Origin: Petrolisthes cinctipes
Lineage: Eukaryota > Arthropoda > Malacostraca > Decapoda > Porcellanidae
Reading direction: 5' to 3'
Assembly (NCBI GenBank): GCA_033782935.1
Contig: JAWQEG010003787.1
Span: 48,501 to 112,500 of the forward strand
DNA length: 64,000 nt
Shown here: positions 45,400 to 56,975 of the stretch, one piece after another
Position numbering within the stretch: the stretch's first letter is position 1
Layout: the number at the start of each line of letters is the position of its first letter
Translations under genes and position numbers: made by a program
Notes under the pieces: model-generated
Databases searched by the model: none
Seen by the model: the letters and a program-made list of their open reading frames with translations, nothing else
What the model was told of the DNA's origin: nothing

Positions 45400-45500
45400 G
45401 TAAACACCACCACCGTCATCACCACCACCACCACATCACCATCATATCACCATCACCACCACATCACCATATCACCATCATATCACCATCACCACGTCGA
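45400..45500. repeat. CAC/CAT-rich microsatellite
   Basis: Interrupted caccac/catcac repeats, including 'atatcaccatc' several times. Confidence 0.85.
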
Positions 45501-45544
45501 CATTATTTCACCACCATTTACCTTAACTCTTCATTCTAGCATAA

Positions 45545-46460
45545 TCGAACCTAATCTAACCTCATTACTGTATCTCACCACTATATAATCATAACTCTTC
45601 ATCCTAACCTAACTTAACCTGTTCAAACCTAACCTGACTTCATTACTGTGTCTTCATCCTAACTTAACCAAACCAAATCCAACCTAACTTAGCCATATTA
45701 CTGTAGGCCTATCTCACACTCATTTAACTTAACTTTTCATCCTAACCTAATCTCAATACTGTATCTCGTCAATAAATAATCTTAATTAACGTCACCATCT
45801 CATCTATCCTAACCTAACCAAACCTAACCTAACTTCATTACTGTTGTCTTATTATTACTACCATATAATCTTAGCTCGTCTTCCAACCTAATCTAACCTA
45901 ACCTAACCTAACCTCAGTACTGTATCTCGTCACCATATAATCGTCATCCTACCTAACCTAACCTAACCTCAATACTGTATCTCTTCACCATATAATATTA
46001 ACTCTTCATCCTACCTAACCTAACCTAACCTAACCTCAATACTGTATCTCGGCACCTTATAATACTAACTTTTCATCCTACCTAACCTAACCTAACCTCA
46101 ATACTGTATCTCGTCACTATATAATCTTCATCCTACCTAAACTAACCTAACCTAAGCTCAATACTGTATCTCTTCACCATATAATACTAACTCTTCATCC
46201 TACCTAACCTAAACTAACCTCAGTACTGTATCTCGTCACATTATAATACTAACTCTTCATCCTACATAGCCTAACCTAACCTAACTTCAATACTGTATCT
46301 TACCATTATATAATCTTAACTCTTCATCCAACCTAACCTAACCTCAATACTGCTCGTCACCTTATAATACTAACTCTTCATCCTACCTAACCTCAGTACT
46401 GTATCTCGTCACTTTATAATACTAACTCTTCATCCTACCTAACCTAACCTAACCTAACCA
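45545..46460. repeat. Minisatellite with interstitial (CCTAA)n telomere-type blocks
   Basis: About 12 units of 60-90 bp. Each joins 2-5 CCTAA repeats to 'ctcaatactgtatctcgtca' and 'taactcttcatccta'. CCTAA is the complement of arthropod TTAGG. Confidence 0.9.
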
Positions 46461-46599
46461 CCATCACGAGGCCAACAAGGGTATGAGGCAAAGAAGGATG
46501 TTGTGCTGCTGGTATAGGCTGGCAACAACCCACCACCACCACCACCTTTCCCCTAGGCCTACTCTCGGGGAACACAACGGTACTACTTTTTTTTAGGCC

Positions 46600-46870
46600 T
46601 ACCTCTCCCCCCTCACCCTACTTCCTTCTTATACCCTCCTTTCCCTCCGCATTGCTCCCTCCTATCTCACCCCCCCCCCCCTCCATTTCTCTCTTCCCAC
46701 CTTCCCTCCGTTCATTCCGACCCCCCCCCCTTCCCTATACCTCCCTTGCCCCCCTCCCCCCCCTACTCCATGCTCCTCACTCTTATGTCAGCCACCCCTC
46801 CCTCCTTCCCTCCCTTCGGCCCCCTTTTCTCAACCTCCTTCCTTCCCCCCTTTACCTCCTTTACATGCCT
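46600..46870. repeat. C/T-rich low-complexity tract
   Basis: Almost pure pyrimidine, with several C runs. The proline/serine-rich frame through it is an artefact. Confidence 0.85.
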
Positions 46871-46899
46871 GCAAACACACCGACTGGTTGTGTTGTAAG

Positions 46900-47345
46900 G
46901 GAAGGAGAGAGCGGTTAGGATGATGTGTGAGAGGAGAGGAGAGGAGAGGGAAAGATAGTGAGTGTGTGTATAGTGTGGATGAGTAGGAATTGTGAGGGAA
47001 GGAGAGAACGGTTAGGCTATAGGATGTGTGAGAGGAGAGGGGAAGATAGTGAGTGTGTGTATAGTGTGGATGAATGAGTAGTTGTGAGGGAAGGAGAGAA
47101 CGGTTATAGGATGTGTGAGAGGAGAGGAGAGGGAAAGATAGTGAGTGAGTGTATGTATAGTATGGATGAGTAGGAATTGTGAGGGGAGGAGAGAACGGTT
47201 ATAGGATGTGTGAGAGGAGAGGAGAGGGAAAGATAGTGAGTGAGTGTATGTATAGTGTGGATGAGTAGGAATTGTGAGGGAAGGAGAGAACGGTTAGGCT
47301 ATAGGATGTGTGAGAGGAGAGGAGAGTGGGAGAGAGTTAAAACGT
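46900..47345. repeat. Minisatellite, about 92-95-bp unit, five copies
   Basis: Units begin at about 46901, 46996, 47090, 47182 and 47278 with 'ggaaggagagaacggttagg' or close variants and contain 'gtgtgagaggagaggagag' and 'agatagtgagtg'. Confidence 0.9.
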
Positions 47346-48322
47346 CTGGCCTATAGTGTGGGGAGAGTAAGAAAATAGTGAGGAAGGATATAAAGTGTAC
47401 GTCCCTGACTCCCATCTTTCCATTTCTTACTATAGGTCTATCCCCAACCCTTACTTCTTGTTTTCCTTGTTCTCTCACCTCGTATCAACTCGTATCCCCT
47501 CTCGTAACTACTCGTAAAGACAAAAATATTTAAAAGCAATGTCATATTCGTAAAGCCAAAAACTCGTACCCCGTCTCGTAACTACTTGTAGATACAAAAA
47601 TATTTAAAAACTATAATTCGTAAAGTAAAAAAACATTAAAAAAAACGAAAACTCACGAATACTGAGGCAGATTAATGATTCGTAAAGCCAAAAAATAAAA
47701 CATTGAAAAACTAAGACTAATACTGAGGCAGGTTAATGAGAACAACAGGTCCTAAGTCAGTCTCACCTGTGTGTGTAATAAGTAAGTGCATCCATAAATC
47801 TCTACCCCAGGGACACAGACAGAATGGTTGGGAGGTGGTAACAACAAACTTGCCTCGTACACTCAATGAAAGACAAAAATCGTGCCCATGAAGGAAATTG
47901 GTAATAACATCTGGTAAATAACGAACGAACTATTTGACAGACAACTGTTTATATATTAATATGTATGTAGCCTGGGTTTCAATTTGGTTCATCATATGTA
48001 AGTAATTATCGAACAGAACGACGACACGATTTTTGTCTTTCACTTATACTGTAGGCTATATAGGCTAGGTAGGTAGTCTCGAAATTGGAAAAGGTAGCGT
48101 CCACTCTCTGTCTATATTTATCTCTGTATATTTATCTATTGGTCTGTTTACTTATCTACACTATCTGTCTTATACGGATATCAAAAATTCTAGAGAGTCT
48201 GCCTTGATAATAATGATTAGTTGCTCAGAGTGTGTGGCAAGAGAAGAAGGAAATGGTTAGATGATTCACAAAGCTGTAATGTGTACCTGTTGTGAATGAG
48301 TCAGCTCTGATAATGTGAGTGA

Positions 48323-48326
<4 letters not shown>
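47346..48326. other. Sequence between repeats, no gene seen
   Basis: Contains a local repeat of 'cgta(a/t)agccaaaaa' and 'aaaaatatttaaaa' words at 47510-47715. No coding signal. Confidence 0.4.

Positions 48327-48327
<1 letters not shown>

Positions 48328-48388
<61 letters not shown>
48328..48388. repeat. (TC)n microsatellite
   Basis: About 30 uninterrupted TC units. Confidence 0.98.
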
Positions 48389-48391
<3 letters not shown>

Positions 48392-48877
48392 TAACACGGT
48401 ATCATTCTCCTATCTTATCTTCCTTCCTTTCTTCCTTTCTACCTTCCCTTCCCCCCGGCATCACACAACCAACAACACTACTTCATTTTAAAGCTCCAGT
48501 CCTTCACATCTGCATATTCAAATGACCCCCACACGACCGACCAACAGGACTTATAGAAGAACCCACCACATAGGCTGGGCACACGCTAAACCACCCGCCA
48601 CCAAACACACACACACACACACAGACAGACTGACTGACCCCACGTATGCAAATAAGAGTGTTGACTGTGTTGTGTGTGATGGTGGTGGTGATGGTGGTAT
48701 AGTGGAAGCCAGGCAGGATCCCATCAGACTCACGTGCTCGTCTGATAGATATGATAGGGGATGAAGGAACGATGGATGGAAGGAAGGAAAGCCATGATTG
48801 TGTTGTTTACTATAGGGGACGTTTTTAGTCATTCGTGTTTGTATATTTAACAGTTCTGATTACTTTTATGTATGTTT

Positions 48878-48955
48878 GTATGTATATATCGCTGCTGCTT
48901 TTATGTATGTTTGTATGTATATATCGCTGCTGCTTGTATGTATGTATGTATGTAG
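48878..48955. repeat. Short tandem repeat, 36-38-bp unit
   Basis: 'tatatatcgctgctgcttttatgtatgtttgtatg' type unit, two to three copies. Confidence 0.75.
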
Positions 48956-49115
48956 CGCTGTTACTGTATTATAAGGGTAGTGATTAGCAATGATTAATTT
49001 ATACATATATCTTCCTTAATTAATCCCATTGATCCACTTCAATAGTTTAATTAGGTTTATTCTTAATCTACGTTTTCCTAGTGAATGTTGGTTGAGTTTC
49101 TATATTTCTTCATAA

Positions 49116-49159
49116 GAGGGCAGGGCAGGGCAGGGCAGGGCAGGGCAGGGCAGGGCAGG
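49116..49159. repeat. (GGGCA)n microsatellite
   Basis: Eight to nine five-base units. Confidence 0.95.
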
Positions 49160-49481
49160 AAGGTGTAGGGTGTCACAACGGTTACCCTGCCACACAGTAA
49201 TTGCACACTCGGGGCAGGGAAGGAAAAAAAAAAATAACAAAAACAAAAGAAAATGGCGCTTCTTCTGGTGTTCCAAGATGGCGTTTATTATTATTATTGT
49301 TTTGCTTATTAATCTTAACTCTAAACCCTTTCTCCGTCCTACTGCCTGCCTCCTTCGAAATAAAAAGGATAATTAATTTATTTGTTTGTTGATTCTTTTA
49401 TGTATATAGGATTGAGGTGTAAAGTAGCTACGTCTATAACTAATGAATGACACTACTTTTCCCTCTGTCAAAAAGTGTTAA

Positions 49482-49483
<2 letters not shown>

Positions 49484-49550
<67 letters not shown>
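49484..49550. repeat. (TC)n microsatellite
   Basis: About 33 uninterrupted units. Confidence 0.98.
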
Positions 49551-49554
<4 letters not shown>

Positions 49555-49658
49555 AGTGGATGGGTGGCATAAAGTAACTCTTGGTATATTGTTTTATTAA
49601 ATGTATATACTATAACTGTACGTGTTTGTATATAGATGACTACAGTCCCTTATAAGAT

Positions 49659-49681
49659 TCATTCATTCATTCATTCATTCA
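49659..49681. repeat. (TTCA)n microsatellite
   Basis: Six four-base units. Confidence 0.9.
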
Positions 49682-49784
49682 TGTCTCTCCCATCATTCTA
49701 TCAATAAAGATAACTGGAACATAATTAAATATAACGATGTGATATCACGGTGCTATTATCAGGTATATATATAGTTATCAATTA

Positions 49785-49975
49785 AGGTGATAGCCTAGTA
49801 TACTTTTGGTGTATTGAACCATTTTTAATTCCTCCAAAGTGTATATATATGCCAGGAAACAACAGAACCAGGTTAACAAATAAAAATAATGGTAGCCAGT
49901 CTGTTACTTGGAATTATTTGGAGGAATCATTTGCTCCATATTTACAAATAGTGTAGCAGGAAATAAGACATATTT
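49785..49975. mobile_element. Diverged T1 foldback element
   Basis: Follows TTAA near 49783 and carries 'aattcctccaaagt...tgccaggaaacaac' and the inverted 'tggaattatttggaggaatc'. The right edge is uncertain. Confidence 0.6.
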
Positions 49976-50035
49976 ATCATGCACCCTTTACATTAATGAA
50001 ACTAATGGAACGATTTTATACGTTTATTTAATTAA

Positions 50036-50141
50036 GGGGGTAATACACCTTTGATACATACATACATACATACATACATACATACATTAGAGCACCTCCA
50101 TTCCTCCAAAGTATGCCAAGAAACAGGATTGGATTGATGAA

Positions 50142-50175
<34 letters not shown>

Positions 50176-50243
50176 GTGGTCTGTTGCTTGGTATAGTCTT
50201 GTGGTATCAGTTACTCCAGATTTATCAACACTGTATTACTCCC
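50036..50243. mobile_element. T1 foldback element with inserted microsatellites
   Basis: TTAA at 50032-50035 and 50244-50247. It contains (CATA)n at 50056-50088 and (AAT)n at 50142-50175 between the usual foldback landmarks. Confidence 0.75.
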
Positions 50244-50379
50244 TTAAGTAGTAATATTTATTTACATTATTATATATATATCTCATTTAGTTTGGTCTAG
50301 TTTCAGAAGCGATGGAACGAATTATTGTACAGAAAATTTTATGTAGGTCTGTTACATGGGTGTTCTCCTCTCAACTAAA

Positions 50380-50800
50380 CATCCTTCCTTCCTTCCTGCT
50401 TCTCTACTTTCCAATCCTTCCCTTCCCTTTCCATCTCTCATTCTACACCTCGCCTCTTTCATTTTCTTACCCTCCTATCTAGCTCCCATTTATATATCAC
50501 CTTCCTTAACATCCTTCCCATTCCTTTTCTTTTCCATCTCTCATCTTTTATTTTTTTTTTCACTTCCTATTTAGTTCCCATTTATCAACTTACCCATTTC
50601 CTTAACTCCCTTCCCATCCATCCTTCCCATTCCTTTTCCTTTCCATCTCTCTTCTGTCTGTTTCCCATCCATCCTTCCCATTCATTTCTCCTCTTTCTGT
50701 TTTTGTTCTTCCCTATCAACCATCCTCCTCCTCCTCCTCCTCCTCTCACCTTTCCTCTCCCGTCCCTCCACCCCTCCTTTCCCATTCCCTCCAGCCATAA
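50380..50800. repeat. C/T-rich tract with cattcc-type repeats
   Basis: Repeated 'catccttcccattccttttc' words. Low complexity, non-coding. Confidence 0.7.
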
Positions 50801-51274
50801 GGGGCAATATTTCTCCTGTATAGATGAACTTGAAGCCTACTGACTGATTCCTCCACAAAACAGAACTCCTAGCTCCACGAACACACACACACACACTGAT
50901 ATACTCATCTGTTTTCTGACATAGTTTGGAGGAAGCAATGGCCTTCTATACATGTTACGTCCATCCACAAGAGATTACAACCCCCCTTCCCCCCCCCCAC
51001 CACCACCATCACCAGTCTTAACCCCCCCCTCTTCTTCCCTACCCCCCCCCACCCTTCTTCCCTACCCCCCTTCTTTTTTCATGAGCGTTGGCAACCCCTC
51101 AAGGGCAAAAAACCTACCCCTTCAATACTTCTTTGTAGGTGCAAGTTGTCGGTGAGGGGGTAGGAAGGGGGGGGGGAGGGAAAAGAAGGGGGAAGGTGGA
51201 AGGGGGGGAGGGGGAGAAGATAAAAAGAAGGATGAAGCGAAGAACGGTAGGTGAATGTTTGAATGAATTGATAT

Positions 51275-51276
<2 letters not shown>

Positions 51277-51349
<73 letters not shown>
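51277..51349. repeat. (AG)n microsatellite
   Basis: Nearly uninterrupted AG run with one AA break near 51331. Confidence 0.97.
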
Positions 51350-51472
51350 GAAGGGCGAGGTGTAGGAACATCTGGAGGAAAATAAGGGTGTCTGACCAAG
51401 AAGAGAGGGAGGGAGGGAGAGAAAAGAGGGAGGGAGAGGTAGGGATTCATGTTGCGAAAATGTAGTCAGTCT

Positions 51473-51650
51473 GTGTGTGTGTGTGTGTGTCAGAGAGAGA
51501 GTGAGTGAGTGTGTGTGTGTGTGTGTGTGTGTGAGTGAGTGTGTGTATGTGTGAGTGAGTGTGTCTGTGTGTGTGTGTATGAGTGAGTGAGTGTGTGTAT
51601 GTGAGTGAGTGAGTGAGTGTGAATGTGTGTGTGTGTGTGTGTGTGTGTTT
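51473..51650. repeat. (GT)n / (GTGA)n microsatellite
   Basis: Interrupted GT array with 'gagtgagt' and 'gtatgt' variants. Confidence 0.95.
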
Positions 51651-51742
51651 CTATTTATCTCTTCTGTATGTACATTTATCCATACAAAAGTTTCGATACA
51701 CACAACTTGGGTATAAACACTAGACTACTTCCCTCAGATTAA

Positions 51743-51890
51743 GGTAATTTTTTTCTGGAGTAAATGATTCCTCCAAACTATTCCAAGCAACATGCAGGAC
51801 CCCATTAATTTTGTTCATATGGTCCTGTTGTTTCATGGCATACTTTGGAGGAATCAAGGCACTCCAATGTAACAAAAGTGAATTACACCC
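51743..51890. mobile_element. T1 foldback element, first of a tandem pair
   Basis: TTAA at 51739-51742 and 51891-51894. Shares its right TTAA with the next copy. Confidence 0.8.
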
Positions 51891-51894
51891 TTAA

Positions 51895-52052
51895 GGAGGA
51901 AATTCGGTGTTTTGGTAAATTTGCAGCAACTGAATCCTCCAAACTATTCCAAGCAACAGAACACCATTATTTTTGTTCATTTGGTCCTGTTGTTTCATGG
52001 CATACTTTGGAGGAATCAAGGCACTCCAATGTAACAAAAGTGAATTACACCC
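51895..52052. mobile_element. T1 foldback element, second of a tandem pair
   Basis: TTAA at 51891-51894 and 52053-52056. The right half is nearly identical to that of the previous copy. Confidence 0.82.
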
Positions 52053-52099
52053 TTAATGTGAGTTTGTAATGCGAGGTAAACAAATTCTCATGACCTATC

Positions 52100-52870
52100 T
52101 TTTATCTCCCTATCTTTCTTTCTCTTCCATCTCTCTCTTCCATCTCCAGTCTCGTATTACCTATATATTTCTTCCCTCTTCCCTTCCTCCTTTTTCTCCA
52201 TTTTATCACGTTCCTTTCCTCCATCGTCTCCTCTTTATATTCTTTCCCTCTTTTCCCTCTTCCTTCTTTCCATTATATATTTTTATCTTCGTCCACTCCT
52301 CCTCCTCCTCCTCCTCCTCCTCCTCCTCCTCCTCCTCCTCCTCCTCCTCCTCATTTCTTTTCTCTCTTTCATTTTATCCTTTACCGTCTTTCCTTGCTTC
52401 ATATCTACTTCTCACCCTCTCTTTATCCTTTTTCTCATTCTTCCTCTCTTCTCCTTTCACTATAGACTTTCTCACTGTCTTCCTTTCTGTCTCACACACA
52501 CTCTTCTTCCCTGTCTCATGTTTCCCCTCGTTTTCTCTCCTTTCCTCCCCCTTTTTCACCCCTCTTTCCTCCATGCATGCCTCTAGTTATTTCCCCCTTT
52601 CTCTTCTCTCCCTCCGTTTCTCCTTCTTTTCCCTCTGTGTTTTTTTTTTCTCCTCTCACACCCTTCCAAATTCCTCTTGTCTCTCATCCTCTCCCTCTCT
52701 CTACCCCCTTCTTTCCCTTCTCTCCTTCCCTCCCTCATATTTTTTTGTCTCAACTGACCATAACAAAGCATTAACTGGCAACCAACCCCCCTTCCCCTTG
52801 TATGTACCCTCACCCTGTCTTTCCCCATATCTCCCCTCTTTACCACTCCCCTCCCCTTCCTTATATACTC
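52100..52870. repeat. C/T-rich low-complexity region
   Basis: Long pyrimidine-rich tract with the (CCT)n run inside it. It gives a 276-codon S/F/L/P-rich frame with no domain, which I treat as an artefact. Confidence 0.75.
52296..52352. repeat. (CCT)n microsatellite
   Basis: About 19 CCT units. Confidence 0.97.
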
Positions 52871-52977
52871 CCCCATGCACCTCACAACTCACAACCTGAA
52901 CCTTCATCCTCATTCTCCTTCCACCTCACAGCTTCCCCTCCTATTTTCCTTGCTCTCACCTCACGACTATAGTAACC

Positions 52978-53135
52978 ATTCCCATCCCCTCCATTCCCCT
53001 CCTCTCCCCTCCGTTCCCCTCCCCTCCCCTTCATTCCCCTCCCTTCCCTTCCCTTCATTCCCCTCCCTTCCCCTTCCCTTCCCTTCATTCCCCTCCCCTC
53101 CCATTCCCCTCCCTTCATTCCCATCCCCTCCCCTC
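52978..53135. repeat. Imperfect (CCCCTCCCTTCCATT)-type repeat
   Basis: Words of 'cattcccctcccttcccctt' repeated with variation. Confidence 0.85.
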
Positions 53136-53299
53136 TTATCTTCCTTACCTCTGCCTCACAACTACTTCACTTCCCCTCATCCCTTCCTTATCCCCATCAA
53201 CTAGTAACCCCTTCCCTCTCCTTATCTTTCCTCATATCCTTACTCCCACCTCATAATTATCCATTGATCCCTCTCATCCCACTCCTTCCCTCACTCATC

Positions 53300-53765
53300 C
53301 CCCTTTCCTTCCCCTCTTTCCTCCCTCCTCCATCCCCCTTTCTTTCCCCTCTTTCCTCCCTCACTTATCCATCTTTCATTCCCCTCTTTCCTCCCTCACC
53401 CATCCCCCCTTTCATTCCCCTCTTTCCTCCCTCACCCATCCCCCTTTCCTTCCCCTCTTTCCTCCCTCACCCATCCCCCTTTCATTCCCCTTTTTCCTCC
53501 CTCACCCATCCCCCTTTCATTCCCCTCTTTCCTCCCTCACCTATCCCCCTTTCCTTCCCCTCTTTCCTCCCTCACCCATCCCCCTTTCATTCCCCTCTTT
53601 CCTCCATCGCTCATCCCTCTTTCATTCCCCTCTTTCCTCCCTCACCCATCACCCTTTCATTACCCTCTTTCCTCCCTCACCCATCCCCATTTCATTCCCC
53701 TCTTTCCTCCCTCACCCATCCCCCTTTCATTCCCCTCTTTCCTCCCTCACTCACCCCTCTTTCCT
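53300..53765. repeat. Minisatellite, 35-36-bp unit, about 13 copies
   Basis: Unit 'cccctctttcctccctcacc' + 'catccccctttcatt'. Pure pyrimidine on plus except for a few A. The long open frame across it follows from the repeat. Confidence 0.95.
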
Positions 53766-54008
53766 CACAACTAGCCATACTAACCCTCACTCACCCACTC
53801 CCCCTCCCTTGGCAAAAAGACACCCCACTCACCTTATGCTCTCCCACCGTCCTCCTCTTTTACCCCTTTCCCCCCTCCCTCTCCCTTTCCCTCTCCCCTT
53901 CGCAAAAAACATGCAAAACCTTACATAGGTAGCCTAGTCCCGGACCAGACAAGATGGCGGACAGACAGGGTGCAATGTCTTCCTTGTATAACACATCAAA
54001 ATACTCGT

Positions 54009-54009
54009 C

Positions 54010-54086
<77 letters not shown>
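54009..54086. repeat. (TC)n microsatellite
   Basis: Nearly uninterrupted TC run with one TT break near 54033. Confidence 0.97.
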
Positions 54087-54090
<4 letters not shown>

Positions 54091-54352
54091 CCATGTTCTT
54101 TTTTACGACTTCCTATTCGTTAATGCTTGTATACAGTATTTATATCTGTCTCAAAACAATATATTGGTTTTGAATTTGTCCCCAAAGTCTTTAGTTCTCG
54201 TCTTTCTATGTTATGGCTGTTCAGTGTTGTGTGTGTGTAATCTGTATTTACTTTACAACCCTTCCTCTGTTAGGTGTCCATTTTACTCTTCGTCTGCCTT
54301 GCATTGTATCTAACGTATCGTAAAGTTTTAGACGCGAAATAAGGAGCTTTAA

Positions 54353-54501
54353 GGGACCCTGTGATTTAGTAAGAAATTTTGAGGTAGACGAGTCCTTCAA
54401 ATAGAGTGCCACGAAGCACCACCTATTTGGAAGGAGCTTGTTTCGTGGCATAGTCAGGAGGAAGCAGAAGCCTCCATTTTTCACACACGATCACAGGGTC
54501 C
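54353..54501. mobile_element. TTAA-flanked foldback element (family T2)
   Basis: TTAA at 54349-54352 and 54502-54505. Ends GGGACCCTGTGAT and (other strand) GGACCCTGTGATCGTG. The interior has an inverted pair around 'gccacgaagcaccacctatt' and 'gtttcgtggcat'. 149 bp, non-coding. Confidence 0.8.
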
Positions 54502-54505
54502 TTAA

Positions 54506-55240
54506 ACGCAATAGTAAGAGGACTTGGTTATAGGATACAAAGTAGTGGACGAAGGCTTCCAAAAGAAATATTAAATGCAAGAATACTAAGCAGTTCTAAG
54601 GATAGGCTGGACAGACTCACAGACCCAAACACATACATGGACTAATTCAAAGTATGTCTTCTGTAATTCCCCTAATTTTTTGTTTTTATTTTCATTTATC
54701 TTTTATCCAATTCAAAACTATATATTTCTCATGTGTATATACTGCTTAATTATTGTGTGTCTATTTTTGTCATGATGTATTCTATCAACAAAAATTTCAT
54801 CTATCTCTTATATGTGTCAAAAGTTGCATATGCATAAGTTTGTATCTATTTCACAGCTGGTAATCTCTCTTGTATATCATGTTTTTATCACTGCTTATAT
54901 TCTTTGTGACTACCTATTATTATCTATTGTATGTGTCTTTCGTAAATGTTGTCACTGTTTACCTATCAAATGTTTGTCTGTCTCTTCACTAAATATTTTC
55001 CTCAGAATTATTACAACCTTTCATTTATTCTCTCATTCCTTCATCGTCTTGTTATTCTTTACTTTCCCATGAAGATCCTCTCTAACTCTTCCCTTCCTTC
55101 ATTCGCTTTTTCGTGAAGATTCTCCCTAACCCTTCCCTTCCTTCATTCGTTTTTTTCCTTCCATCCTTCCTTCCTCCCTTCCTTCTTCCCTGTAAGCCAA
55201 TTCTCCACGCCTCCCTCACCCATTTTTCGCCTCTCCACCC
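54506..55240. other. Sequence without a recognised gene
   Basis: AT-rich. The start (54520-54645) reads GRRLPKEILNARILSSS on plus, which resembles the end of a retroelement protein, but no family can be named. The rest is T/C-rich. Confidence 0.35.
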
Positions 55241-55794
55241 ATTTACCCAGAGTGAGGGGCGGGGGGAGGGGAGAGGGAGAGGGAAACGGAAAAGGAGAAG
55301 GGAAGGGAAGGGAAGGGGGATTCTCTCTCTTCCTCACATCCTTTTCTTTCGTTAATCCATTTGCTATATAAAGAAAGAAAGGGAGGGGAGTGTAAAGTAA
55401 ATATAAGATGTAATTGCTTGCCATTCTTCACCACTTCGATAATTATATACTAAAACACGCTACAATGAACTGAAATATAAACATGGCATTAAAAATATAC
55501 AAGAATATAATTAATAACATACGAAATACAGTGATATATAGTAAAAAGATATACTGATATACCCATACAAAATACAGTGACATATAGTGAAAAGATATAC
55601 TGAAATACCCATACAAAATACAGTGATATATAGTGAATATATTATACTGATATATCCGTAAGCATACTACATTATACTGAGGCACCAATGTATGCTAATA
55701 TGATGTGCTTGTGTTCATCTGTCTGTCTATATGTTCGGTTAAATGATTGAATCCACGGTCACTCAAAATCGGTTCACACATAGGCGAGTTGACA

Positions 55795-56270
55795 TGATAA
55801 AGAGAGAGGAATAAAAACAGAAAGGAATAAAAATAGAAAGGAATAAATAGCGAAAGGAATAAAAATAGAGAAAGGAATAAAAAGAGTAAGGAATAAAAAG
55901 AGTAAGGAATAAAAAGACAGAAAGGAATAAAAAGAGTAAGGAATAAAAAGAGAAAGGAATAAAAAGAGTAAGGAATAAAAAGAGAGAAACGAATAAAAAG
56001 AGAAAGGAATTAAAAGAGTAAGGAATAAAAAGAGAAAGGAATAAAAATAGAAAGGAATAAAGAGAGAAACGAATAAAAAGAGTAAGGAATAAAAAGAGAG
56101 GAATAAAGGAATAAAAAGAGAAAGGAATAAAAAGAGTAAGGAATAAAGAGAGAAAGGAATAAAAAGAGAAAGGAATAAAGAGAGAAAGGAATAAAGAGAG
56201 AGAGGAATAATGGAATAAAAAGAGAAAGGAATAAAGAGAGAGAGAGAGGAATAAAGGAATAAAAAGAGCC
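55795..56270. repeat. Minisatellite (aggaataaaaagagaa)n
   Basis: About 28 imperfect units of 13-20 bp, varied by AGTA/AGAA and GAGAGA inserts. The S/L/F-rich minus frames are artefacts. Confidence 0.95.
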
Positions 56271-56477
56271 GACCTTCGAGATGATATGATAGTAAAATTC
56301 TCAGTGACAAGCATACCGGGCGAGTCATGAAATCGATAATATTATATAGTTTACGTTCACTTCACGACACTTTAAGCGACTGCATGAGTGTCAAGCGGCC
56401 ATGTTCACTTCTTTTCGGTATGGGGTTACACAGAGGATTCATATAGCCGGTTATTACATCCGTTGTTGATTAATTAA

Positions 56478-56630
56478 AGACCCTGTGATCGTGTATGAGA
56501 CTTGGTGGCTTCTGATTCCTCCTGACTATGCCACGAAACAGGCTCCTTTGATAATAAAATAGGTGGTGTTTCGTGGCAATGTTTGAAGGACTCACTAACC
56601 TCCAATTTTCTGACTACATCATGTGGGTCC
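56478..56630. mobile_element. TTAA-flanked foldback element (family T2)
   Basis: TTAA at 56474-56477 and 56631-56634. Starts AGACCCTGTGATCGTGTATG; interior 'gattcctcctgactatgcc' and 'gtttcgtggcaat'. Confidence 0.8.
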
Positions 56631-56739
56631 TTAAGTCAATGTCGCTGATAATTCCCATACTCCTGAAATACATTGGTTGCAACTGTCTGAGGCTTGTATT
56701 ACCATGATGGGTTCTTGGGTTTCAGTGTCGCGTCAGATC

Positions 56740-56975
56740 ATTCCCGAAATTCACATACTATTGCCAAAGGTATATATAAATTCACATAAAAGTATATACA
56801 TATTCACATACTATTCAATTCACATACTATTGCCAAAGGTATATAAAAATTCACATAAAGTTGTACCTGTATATATTTTTCACATACTATTCACTATTCA
56901 ATTCACAGACTATTCAAGAGGTGACGTAAAGTTATATATAAATTCACATATATACTATTGCCAAAGGTATATATA
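56740..56975. repeat. Irregular tandem repeat (attcacatactattgccaaa)
   Basis: Four to five copies of 'attcacata(ctattgccaaaggtatata)'. Confidence 0.75.

Noticed and set aside
51122..51703. Long Ser/Leu/Thr/His-rich open frames on minus
   Set aside because: They are readings of AG and GT microsatellites in several frames at once; no domain and no codon bias.
52069..52899. 276-codon open frame on plus
   Set aside because: Sequence is almost pure pyrimidine with a CCT run; S/F/L/P composition follows from base content.
53264..53932. 222-codon Pro/Ser/Phe-rich frame
   Set aside because: Entirely a 35-36-bp minisatellite.
53948..53965. YY1-like CAAGATGGCGGACAG as a promoter
   Set aside because: A single motif with no adjacent coding exon; a similar 'ccaagatggcg' near 49275 lies in low-complexity DNA.
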